Source: Oscillospiraceae bacterium (GTDB lineage: Bacteria > Bacillota > Clostridia > Oscillospirales > Ruminococcaceae). Taken from it: a DNA stretch of 7,803 bases. The notes beneath the pieces were generated by a model. That model was given only the letters and a program-made list of their open reading frames with translations. It did not search any database and was not told where the DNA came from. The position numbers and the translations under genes are program-made. Location of the stretch: contig WQXP01000047.1 of NCBI GenBank assembly GCA_009784765.1, forward strand, positions 1 to 7,803, in the 5' to 3' direction. This document shows positions 1 through 6,028 of the stretch, piece by piece; position 1 is the first letter of the stretch, and every line of letters starts with the position of its first letter.

Positions 1-14
1 GATATACTTTTTTT

Positions 15-43
15 ATTATAACACATTTTCCCGAAAAAAGCAA
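15..43 (-). promoter_or_regulatory. Leftward sigma-A-type promoter for a gene outside the window
   Basis: Read on the minus strand, TTGCTT (43-38) and a perfect TATAAT (20-15) are separated by 17 nt, with an extended -10 TGT immediately before the TATAAT. The stretch TGTGTTATAAT is identical to that of the endoglucanase promoter at 2929-2957, and 24 of 29 positions agree between the two. It should drive a divergently transcribed gene lying left of position 1, which is not visible. Prediction from consensus only. Confidence 0.6.
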
Positions 44-97
44 TTACATTATTTTGTGAAAGTTTACAAAATTTATTGTTTTTTTTGCGAAAATATG

Positions 98-126
98 TTG
101 ATTTTTTTGAATAAGTATGATATACT
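98..126 (+). promoter_or_regulatory. Promoter of the GGDEF/EAL gene
   Basis: TTGATT (98-103) and TATACT (121-126) are separated by 17 nt, with an extended -10 TGA at 118-120. The expected transcription start is near 133, giving a leader of about 40 nt ahead of the ATG at 173. Because the promoter lies inside the longer open frame that begins with GTG at 56, it supports choosing the downstream start. Confidence 0.6.
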
Positions 127-160
127 AAATAATGATTACCCTAAAATCAATGAGCCTTAC

Positions 161-165
161 AGGAG
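161..165 (+). promoter_or_regulatory. Ribosome binding site deciding the start at 173
   Basis: AGGAG lies 7 nt before the ATG at 173. The upstream in-frame candidates, GTG at 56 and ATG at 95, have no comparable site, and both precede the predicted transcription start. Confidence 0.75.
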
Positions 166-172
166 TACTTAC

Positions 173-2824
173 ATGAGTTTGAACGAGGTTTTATCCCGAT
201 TTCGCAGCGTCAGCGTTCGTATAGACATGACAAAAGACTTTCCCGTAACAATCAGCAAGGAATGTCATAAAGAATATCAACTCAGCAAATTGAGCAAAAA
301 AGCCATACCGACGATTACTTTAGCAGAACTTATTACCGCCGAAGATTTCACCGAACTGACTTTTCAGGCAGAGGAAATTTTTGAGCGTAAAGAAGGCTCA
401 CTCCGTTTGAGTTGCCGTTTAGTTCCTGATGACTGCCCCTGTTTGATTTGTTGCGAGCTTCACTGTGAGAAGAAACTCGGCAAAACCGTCTGTTATTTTT
501 ACGGCGTGATAATGCTAATCGGCGAATTAGGTGACTCTAAGCACACGGACCCGTTGTTACGGGCTTTTTCGCAGAAAGTGTCCGCAAACGTCACACCGAA
601 AGACACGGCAGGGATTCTTGAAATAGTCGGAAAAGAGCAAATCGCGCTGATGCAAGTTCCGCTTATGAACATTTACGGGGTGCGTTCCGCTGTTTTCACC
701 GAAGAGGGCGAGCTGATTTGCACTCATGATTTAGACGAGAAACAGCTTGACGTGAGCGTGTTCCGTTATAAGCGCGAAATTCCCATCAAAATCAACTATA
801 TTGTCTTTGCATTGTGGATAGTCGCATCGGACAATGAGGCAGACCTCGAAAATTGCGCGCAAACTCACGAAATCCTTGTGCAAACCCTTGCGAAAGCAAT
901 CAACTGTTCTATACTCTTATATAATGAGATGTTCAACACCGAGCGTGCCAACAGGCTGCTCAGTGAAACGGTAACGCAACAGATTTTGCTCAATGACATC
1001 TACGGAAAAGTGTTCAACGAGCATAATACCCGAGACACTTTCCGTGCCATTGTCGATATGACGGGGGAGTTCCTGAAGTTAGACCGAATCACAATCTGTG
1101 AGTATCTTCACACTGCGAAAAAGTGCCGCACGGACTATGAATGGGTTTCCCCGAAGGCGCGTTGCAAACAACCCGCTAAGGCTGAATTTGCCTACAGCGA
1201 ATATCCCGACTTGATTGAAGAACTCAAGTATTATGAAACTTACTTCACCAATGACGCTCAGCATGATGTGTTAGGGGTCAACTTCTCGTCTTATGTTGCG
1301 TCTAATCTTCGGGGAGATGCTGCGCCTAAGTATGGAATGGTGATTTATTTAATCGACCACCCGTCGCGGGTTCTCAGCCCTGCAGAAAAACGGCTTTTGA
1401 GGACTGTTTCGCAAATTATCGCCGCCGTGATTATCAAGTGCAAAGACAACGAAAAGCTTGAGGAACTCAACACAAGCTTGGTTGAACGGGCGTTCTATGA
1501 CCCGAAACTGAAAATCAAAAACAGAATTTCTCTCGAAAACGACCTCAAAAGCGAACTTCATGAGTTTGAGCGTTCGGGGGCAATCGTGCTGTTCAAAATC
1601 CCCATGCTCGAAGAGTTCATGAGTTTCGAGAATATCGGCGAAATCGGCGGGGTTCAAGAGGGAAACAACGGCACAGAAACTGATATAGATACAGAGCTGT
1701 ACTGTACGGTTCTCGAAAAAATCTGCGAATATGAGGAAATCAGCGTAAAACCTTACCGCTTTTCAGATGAGGTGTTTGCTCTGCTGTTGCACGGCGCAAC
1801 TCCGCAAGAGGCGCAGCGGTTCTGCCAAACCCTTAAAGACCGCTTCAAGAATACATGGAGTGTTCGCGGCAACGAATATTACTTTGAGTTCACGGCGGGA
1901 ATCGCCCCTTACCCTGAAGCAGGCAAGAGCGTTCATGATGTTTTGCGGGCAGGAACAGCCGCTCTCAAAAAAGCGAAAGAATTCGGCGGAAACCATTTCG
2001 CCTTCTTTTCGGAGACGTTCGAAGACTTGGAGCGTGAGAACTATGCGTGTATGCGGGTATTACGCACAGCAGTCAAGAATGATATGGAAGGATTGACGGT
2101 TAAGTATACGCCCGTGTATGAAAGCGCGGAGGGTAACAAGCATAATCTGATTGGGGCAGAGGCGATTATCGCGCTTAAATCTGCAGACGGCGGTGATACA
2201 GTCGAGTTAAGTGAGATTCCGTCGCGGGTAATCATGAGGGCGGCAGAAAAGATGGGGCTTGATACCGCAATCGGCTATTGGTTGATTAAACAAGCTTGTG
2301 AGTTCTGCAAAGAAGCCCGCTCCCGCAGTTCGGGGGATTTGCGGGTAAGCATCAGCGCGACTGCGCGTTCGCTTTCGACAGGTTCAATCATCAGCGCGAG
2401 CAAAAAAGCCCTCACCGAAACAGGGCTTGCCCCCGCCGCATTGGTGCTGAGCTTTTCGGAACGCATTATCACCATGAACTACGACAAGTTTATATCGACG
2501 CTCAAAGAACTAAAGCAAGCAGGGATTACGGTGATGATTGACAACATCGGCTCATACTACAGCTTAGCGTCAATGTTGCGCCATTCGGTAATAAGCGGCG
2601 CGGCGGCAGATATAACCGTTCTGACGGGGAAAATCGACGAATTTGATGAGGCTTATATAAAGAGTATAATCGAGCTTGCCAAATCAAGGGAAGTTAAGTT
2701 CGGGGTTAAATCAATCGAAAACGATGAACAGCTCAAGGTTATGAGCGGCGCAGACGCTGACTGGTATCAGCGCGAACATCGAGAAGGCGCATTAAACGAA
2801 GAGGCGTTTTTCGGCTTGCTGTAG
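173..2824 (+). CDS. PAS/GAF sensor protein with degenerate GGDEF and EAL domains
   Basis: An 883-residue, probably cytoplasmic sensory protein with no convincing transmembrane segment. Residues 1-125 look PAS-like. Residues 140-260 resemble a GAF/PocR-type sensor (low confidence). Residues 275-425 read as a GAF domain, about 440-615 as GGDEF and about 635-883 as EAL. The GGDEF signature aligns to S531-D-E-V-F535, so both glycines and the fourth-position Glu are lost, and no RxxD inhibitory site precedes it. The GGDEF C-terminal part (GIAPYPEAG, then ALKKAKEFGGNHF) is well conserved. In the EAL region the motif is E663-A-I. The double Asp is D790-N791, and the usual Asn, Lys, EGVE and GYLFSKP positions are altered. 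Diguanylate cyclase and phosphodiesterase activity are therefore unlikely; binding c-di-GMP or a protein partner is more plausible. The start at 173 has an AGGAG and a promoter just upstream; an in-frame GTG at 56 is rejected. It lies co-directionally 182 nt ahead of the endoglucanase gene. Confidence 0.85.
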   Translation: MSLNEVLSRFRSVSVRIDMTKDFPVTISKECHKEYQLSKLSKKAIPTITLAELITAEDFTELTFQAEEIFERKEGSLRLSCRLVPDDCPCLICCELHCEKKLGKTVCYFYGVIMLIGELGDSKHTDPLLRAFSQKVSANVTPKDTAGILEIVGKEQIALMQVPLMNIYGVRSAVFTEEGELICTHDLDEKQLDVSVFRYKREIPIKINYIVFALWIVASDNEADLENCAQTHEILVQTLAKAINCSILLYNEMFNTERANRLLSETVTQQILLNDIYGKVFNEHNTRDTFRAIVDMTGEFLKLDRITICEYLHTAKKCRTDYEWVSPKARCKQPAKAEFAYSEYPDLIEELKYYETYFTNDAQHDVLGVNFSSYVASNLRGDAAPKYGMVIYLIDHPSRVLSPAEKRLLRTVSQIIAAVIIKCKDNEKLEELNTSLVERAFYDPKLKIKNRISLENDLKSELHEFERSGAIVLFKIPMLEEFMSFENIGEIGGVQEGNNGTETDIDTELYCTVLEKICEYEEISVKPYRFSDEVFALLLHGATPQEAQRFCQTLKDRFKNTWSVRGNEYYFEFTAGIAPYPEAGKSVHDVLRAGTAALKKAKEFGGNHFAFFSETFEDLERENYACMRVLRTAVKNDMEGLTVKYTPVYESAEGNKHNLIGAEAIIALKSADGGDTVELSEIPSRVIMRAAEKMGLDTAIGYWLIKQACEFCKEARSRSSGDLRVSISATARSLSTGSIISASKKALTETGLAPAALVLSFSERIITMNYDKFISTLKELKQAGITVMIDNIGSYYSLASMLRHSVISGAAADITVLTGKIDEFDEAYIKSIIELAKSREVKFGVKSIENDEQLKVMSGADADWYQREHREGALNEEAFFGLL

Positions 2825-2856
2825 TTTAGAAAGCTAAAAGAAGAGATAAACCCAAA

Positions 2857-2882
2857 GGGCGGGCTTAGCCCGTCCGACGGGC
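2857..2882 (+). other. GC-rich overlapping inverted repeats (alternative hairpins)
   Basis: Two hairpins compete for the same bases. One pairs GGGCGGGC (2857-2864) with GCCCGTCC (2868-2875) around a TTA loop, with one G-U pair. The other pairs GCCCGTC (2868-2874) with GACGGGC (2876-2882) around a very tight loop. They lie 33 nt after the stop of the GGDEF/EAL gene, where a terminator would be expected. No T-run follows directly: the nearest begins at about 2904, over 20 nt on, so an ordinary intrinsic terminator is doubtful. It could be a weak terminator, an mRNA 3'-end stabiliser or a copy of a small palindromic repeat. Confidence 0.5.
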
Positions 2883-2900
2883 GAATCTTGACAATATCGA

Positions 2901-2918
2901 AACTTTTTTAACTTTTTT
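2901..2918 (+). repeat. Tandem 9-bp direct repeat upstream of the endoglucanase promoter
   Basis: AACTTTTTT occurs twice back to back (2901-2909 and 2910-2918). The second copy also forms a palindrome, ACTTTTT (2911-2917) with AAAAAGT (2920-2926), which ends 2 nt before the -35 box at 2929. The position suits an operator or an A/T-rich UP-like element, but chance low complexity is possible. Confidence 0.5.
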
Positions 2919-2928
2919 GAAAAAGTGC

Positions 2929-2957
2929 TTGATTTTTCGGAAAAAATGTGTTATAAT
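2929..2957 (+). promoter_or_regulatory. Promoter of the GH5 endoglucanase gene
   Basis: TTGATT (2929-2934) and a perfect TATAAT (2952-2957) are separated by 17 nt, with an extended -10 TGT at 2949-2951. The transcription start should be near 2964, leaving a leader of about 43 nt. It is the only clear promoter ahead of the endoglucanase, acidic-protein and spoVAC genes. It closely resembles the leftward promoter at 15-43. Confidence 0.7.
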
Positions 2958-2990
2958 TTATGAAATATCCACAATACTACTAATCATAAT

Positions 2991-2996
2991 GGAGGG
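2991..2996 (+). promoter_or_regulatory. Ribosome binding site deciding the start at 3007
   Basis: GGAGGG lies 10 nt before the ATG at 3007. An earlier in-frame ATG at 2989 overlaps this site, and one at 2917 lies upstream of the promoter. Starting at 3007 also places a signal peptide exactly at the N-terminus. Confidence 0.8.
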
Positions 2997-3006
2997 TAAA
3001 ATACTT

Positions 3007-5655
3007 ATGAAAAAGAAAATTCTCGCTATACTCTTGGCGTGTGTAATGGCATTTTCGTTTATTACACCGTTAGCGGTTCAAACGGCAGCAAACCCGAGCC
3101 CGTGCAGAGCAAGTTTCGGCATCAATGACGGCCTTGCTATTTTGCGCAACATAATCAGTTTGCCTTCGAACCTGAACTATTGCCACGCCTTCACCCATGG
3201 GGACCGCTTCGTCATTAACGATGCGTTGGCGATTTTACGCTCCATAATCGGGCTTCCGATGGGCGTAGATTTAATCTGCACGAGATGTGAAGCATTTTCC
3301 ACTACCACGACTCCCCCCCCTACTCCTACGCCTCCTACTTTACCAACTACTACTCCTACCACTACTCCGTCTGAACCCACGACAACTACGCCGACGGGGT
3401 TCGTATCATTCCCGACAACTACGCCGACCGGAATTACCACAGTTCCGACAACTACACCGACGGAGATTACTACAATTCCGACAACTACACCGTCCGGCTT
3501 CGGCACGACGACTGCAACAACAATTTCCGGGACTTCTCCTACGCCGGGAACGACTACTCCCGGAACACCTGCACCGCCTCCTCCGCCTCCGCTCCCACAA
3601 GGGGTGTTGTTCGATATGCAAGTATTCCCCGGTTTAGAGGGGCTTAATACAGGCAATATTGACTTCTTGCGCCGCGTAGCTAACGATGCGGGTGCTTTCG
3701 AAATGACAGTGAACATGGGGCCTCCGCGGACGATTTCTGTTTCAGGGCGTACGGGTTCTTCTCAAGGAATCCGTGTGTTTGCGGCAGAGATTGCCGCAGT
3801 CGCGAGACCTAACCACAGCTATCAAATTGAGTTCAGCGGGCGTTTCCCCACTGCGCCTTCCGCTACGGCACGTATTCGAATGGAAAACCCCACAGAACCG
3901 GGCGACCCGTTAGCGACTGCTCCCGCCACCAATGGAGCGTTCACCATATCAGCAACGCGGACTTATGCCGAAATAATCGCTGAAGGTGCGGCGGCACGCG
4001 AGTACAGCCTCGGTTCGTCGGGCAGTGCCAACGAAGACATCACCTACACCGAAATCAAAATCACACGCATCTGCCCCACCGGCTGTACTGCTTGTGTGGT
4101 TCACGGCATTACGATTGTCGATGGCGGCGCAGGGGCGGGAACAACTCCTGCAAGCCCCGTAGCCGGCGATGAAGTTACTGTCCGTGCAGGTTCTCGCGCA
4201 GGATTTATCTTCAACGGCTGGCAAGTTACCGCCGGAGGAGTTACTCTTGCAGACGCAACCAGAGCTACCACTACTTTCACTATGGGCAGCGCGGCAGTCA
4301 CACTGACAGCTACTTGGCGTGAAGATGCAGGCGGCTCAGGGATTGCAGCAAGCCTTTCCGCAAGCGATGTTGTGTCCCGTATGGGAATCGGCTGGAACCT
4401 CGGCAACCAGCTTGACTCACTCAACGGCGGAACTTATGCGAACCCCTTCAGCGCGAGAAACTACGCTAACCTTTCGCTCTTGCAGTTAGAAACTGCTTGG
4501 GTAGGTTCGGCTAACACCGTTAATCAAACTTTGATTAACAATGTTAAAGCAGCAGGGTTTGACACAATCAGAATTCCTGTTACCTGGTACAAAGCAATCG
4601 AGGGTACGGACAATAATCGCCACCGCACCAACTTCACGATTAGAGCGGACTGGATGGCGCGTGTCCGCGAAGTGGTTGATTGGGCATACGCGGCAGGGTT
4701 CTATGTAATCCTCAATACTCACCACGATGAGTATATCATGCCTTTCTTAACCGACGCAGACGCGACTGCGACAAACGCGACAATCACAAGGCTTTGGACG
4801 CTGATTGCCGCTGAGTTCAACAACGATTTCGGCGAAAGGCTGATTTTCGAAGTCTTGAACGAACCGCGCAACAAAGGTTCCGCGCGTGAGTGGCAAGCAG
4901 GAACTCCCGAAGAGCGTACCCGCCTTAATGCCATGAATCAAGCGGCAGTAAACGCAATCCGCGCAAGCGGCGGAAATAACGCCAACCGCGTTCTCATGAT
5001 TCCGACTTATGCGGCGTCGGCACACGCGGCAAGCTGGGGCAACGCTTTCGACGGCTTTGCAAGACCCACGGACACCGCTCACCCGAATGTGAACAAGATG
5101 ATTCTGTCAGTCCACTCTTACCAACCCGAAGCATGGTCAGGAGTACAAGGGGCACAGGGTACACCAATCGCTGGAACATGGAACGAAAGTTCCATCACCA
5201 ACATGATGAACGGCGTTCAAACTCAAGCGTCGCGTCTCGGAATGCCTGTAGTTCTCGGCGAATGGGGTTCTGTTGCACGGGGCGAACCTAACGATGCTAA
5301 CGAAGGCGATAACGGGCCGGGTTCACGCGGGCATCATATGCGCGTTTACGTCCGCGAAGCAACTATGCGCGGAATGGCGACAGTCATGTGGGATACAGGG
5401 ATTGGCGCACGTCTTCCGGGTGTGGTTGAAGGACGTTTCGGTCTCTTTGACCGCGGCGGAAACCGCAACTTAGTCTACACCCAAGCACCGACTCATCTTC
5501 GTGCAGGATACAACGAAGCGGGCGGGCTTGCAGGAAAAGTTCTCGGTGTATCGACAGTTGCACACACCTCTCCTATTTCAGGAATGACGATTACAACAAC
5601 CAATACCGCCGCAGGGGTCAGCCGCTGGAGCCTCGAAACCCTGTTAGCGGCGTAA
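3007..5655 (+). CDS. Secreted modular GH5 endoglucanase (subfamily 4-like) with N-terminal dockerin-like module
   Basis: An 882-residue exported glycoside hydrolase, expected to cut internal beta-1,4 bonds of cellulose, xyloglucan or mixed-linkage glucan. Residues 1-28 form a signal peptide (MKKK, hydrophobic core, TAA). Residues 33-94 hold two dockerin-like helical repeats, INDGLAILRNIISLP and INDALAILRSIIGLP, with Cys at 33, 59, 91 and 94. Residues 98-198 are a Thr/Pro linker. Residues 200-353 may be a carbohydrate-binding beta-sandwich (weak match). A Cys cluster (C356, C360, C363) follows, then an InlB-type beta repeat at about 370-439 (FIFNGWQVT, then TTFTMGSAAVTLTATW). The GH5 domain spans about 447-840: WNLGNQLD at 463-470, R522 in TIRIPVTW, H572-H573, acid/base E619 in LNEP, H703 and Y705, nucleophile E752 in LGEWG, and W795. 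All GH5 catalytic residues are present, so it should be active. Subfamily 4 is inferred from the WNLGNxLD and LNEPR style. The acidic-protein gene follows after 14 nt. Confidence 0.95.
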   Translation: MKKKILAILLACVMAFSFITPLAVQTAANPSPCRASFGINDGLAILRNIISLPSNLNYCHAFTHGDRFVINDALAILRSIIGLPMGVDLICTRCEAFSTTTTPPPTPTPPTLPTTTPTTTPSEPTTTTPTGFVSFPTTTPTGITTVPTTTPTEITTIPTTTPSGFGTTTATTISGTSPTPGTTTPGTPAPPPPPPLPQGVLFDMQVFPGLEGLNTGNIDFLRRVANDAGAFEMTVNMGPPRTISVSGRTGSSQGIRVFAAEIAAVARPNHSYQIEFSGRFPTAPSATARIRMENPTEPGDPLATAPATNGAFTISATRTYAEIIAEGAAAREYSLGSSGSANEDITYTEIKITRICPTGCTACVVHGITIVDGGAGAGTTPASPVAGDEVTVRAGSRAGFIFNGWQVTAGGVTLADATRATTTFTMGSAAVTLTATWREDAGGSGIAASLSASDVVSRMGIGWNLGNQLDSLNGGTYANPFSARNYANLSLLQLETAWVGSANTVNQTLINNVKAAGFDTIRIPVTWYKAIEGTDNNRHRTNFTIRADWMARVREVVDWAYAAGFYVILNTHHDEYIMPFLTDADATATNATITRLWTLIAAEFNNDFGERLIFEVLNEPRNKGSAREWQAGTPEERTRLNAMNQAAVNAIRASGGNNANRVLMIPTYAASAHAASWGNAFDGFARPTDTAHPNVNKMILSVHSYQPEAWSGVQGAQGTPIAGTWNESSITNMMNGVQTQASRLGMPVVLGEWGSVARGEPNDANEGDNGPGSRGHHMRVYVREATMRGMATVMWDTGIGARLPGVVEGRFGLFDRGGNRNLVYTQAPTHLRAGYNEAGGLAGKVLGVSTVAHTSPISGMTITTTNTAAGVSRWSLETLLAA
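3381..3512 (+). repeat. 33-nt tandem repeats encoding an 11-residue Thr/Pro linker unit
   Basis: The core GACAACTACNCCG starts at 3381, 3414, 3447 and 3480, giving an exact 33-nt period and four copies. The encoded unit is of the type PTTTPTGITTV. The linker separates the dockerin-like module from the rest of the enzyme and is probably flexible and perhaps O-glycosylated. In-frame repeats like this can change copy number without breaking the gene. Confidence 0.85.
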
Positions 5656-5669
5656 CGGAGGGCGAAATC

Positions 5670-5972
5670 ATGGCTAACATGGAAGACAAGAAACTTGCAC
5701 TCGAGCTTGGCGACGACGACGACGGTTTTGACGAACTCGGCGATTTTGACGACTTTGACGACGGCGACGAGTTCGAGAGCGATGATGAAATCGACGCGGC
5801 GTTGCAGGAACTTTCGGCCTCAGGCGGCACAGTGAGCAATCCGCCCCATTATGAGGAAGAGGACGATGACGAAATCGCAGAGGGTATAGCCTCTTTCTAC
5901 GCGAGTGAAGGCATAATCGGTTGCGAAGACTGCGCCCTCGGCCTGTGTGACTGCGGTTACGATTTCGAATAA
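5670..5972 (+). CDS. Highly acidic small protein with a four-cysteine C-terminal tail
   Basis: A 100-residue protein not recognised as any known family. Asp and Glu make up 36 of 100 residues, there are two Lys and no Arg, so the isoelectric point must be very low. Residues 14-42 are nearly all Asp/Glu with interspersed Phe and Gly (for example DELGDFDDFDDGDEF). A second acidic run is at 62-68. The tail has Cys at 85, 88, 93 and 95 (CxxC, four residues, CxC), a possible metal-binding or redox site. There is no signal peptide or membrane segment. GGAGGG (5657-5662) begins 2 nt after the endoglucanase stop and lies 7 nt before the ATG, which marks it as a translated gene, probably in the same operon. 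Its role could be cation binding, a disordered partner or a spore-associated protein; none of these is demonstrated. The low-complexity sequence means homology searches may mislead. Confidence 0.8.
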   Translation: MANMEDKKLALELGDDDDGFDELGDFDDFDDGDEFESDDEIDAALQELSASGGTVSNPPHYEEEDDDEIAEGIASFYASEGIIGCEDCALGLCDCGYDFE

Positions 5973-5983
5973 CAAGAGCGAAT

Positions 5984-6027
5984 AAAATCACCTCCCTGTG
6001 GAACAATATCCACATGGAGGTGATTTT
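5984..6027 (+). promoter_or_regulatory. Long hairpin enclosing the spoVAC ribosome binding site (possible terminator/attenuator)
   Basis: The 18-nt arms 5984-6001 and 6010-6027 pair at 17 of 18 positions around the 8-nt loop AACAATAT; the only mismatch is C5996 against T6015. The right arm contains the full Shine-Dalgarno GGAGGTGAT (6016-6024) of spoVAC, and the left arm contains its complement ATCACCTCC, which matches the conserved 3' end of 16S rRNA. The stem runs into TTTTTAT on the right and AAAA on the left, so it also has the shape of an intrinsic terminator for the acidic gene, whose stop is 11 nt upstream. Folded RNA should hide the ribosome binding site; open RNA should translate spoVAC very well. 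Confidence 0.8.
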
Positions 6028-6028
6028 T

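Noticed and set aside
56..172. A 39-residue N-terminal extension of the sensor protein from a GTG at 56
   Set aside because: It contains the promoter itself, has no ribosome binding site and is unusually A/T-rich; the ATG at 173 has AGGAG at good spacing.
2888..2914. A second promoter beginning with the perfect TTGACA at 2888-2893
   Set aside because: The only candidate -10 (TAACTT at 2909) is poor and the spacing is 15 nt; the 2929-2957 promoter is far better.
2917..3006. A 30-residue N-terminal extension of the endoglucanase
   Set aside because: It spans the -35 and -10 boxes and the ribosome binding site, and it would bury the signal peptide.
2825..3006. A c-di-GMP riboswitch ahead of the cellulase
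   Set aside because: The conserved core of the c-di-GMP-I class (a GGGACGCAAAGCC-type segment) is absent, and the predicted leader is only about 43 nt.
3177..3716. Long minus-strand open frame rich in Val and Gly across the linker
   Set aside because: It is the complement of the Thr/Pro repeat coding sequence, has no ribosome binding site and overlaps a clear gene.
5973..6013. A forespore sigma-G promoter for spoVAC
   Set aside because: GAATA occurs at 5967 and 5980, but no CATNNTA-type -10 appears at suitable spacing; the nearest match is CAATAT in the loop, which is too weak to call.
6014..6028. spoVAC starting at the ATG at 6014
   Set aside because: That ATG overlaps the Shine-Dalgarno sequence used by the ATG at 6029, and known SpoVAC proteins begin at the equivalent of the later Met.
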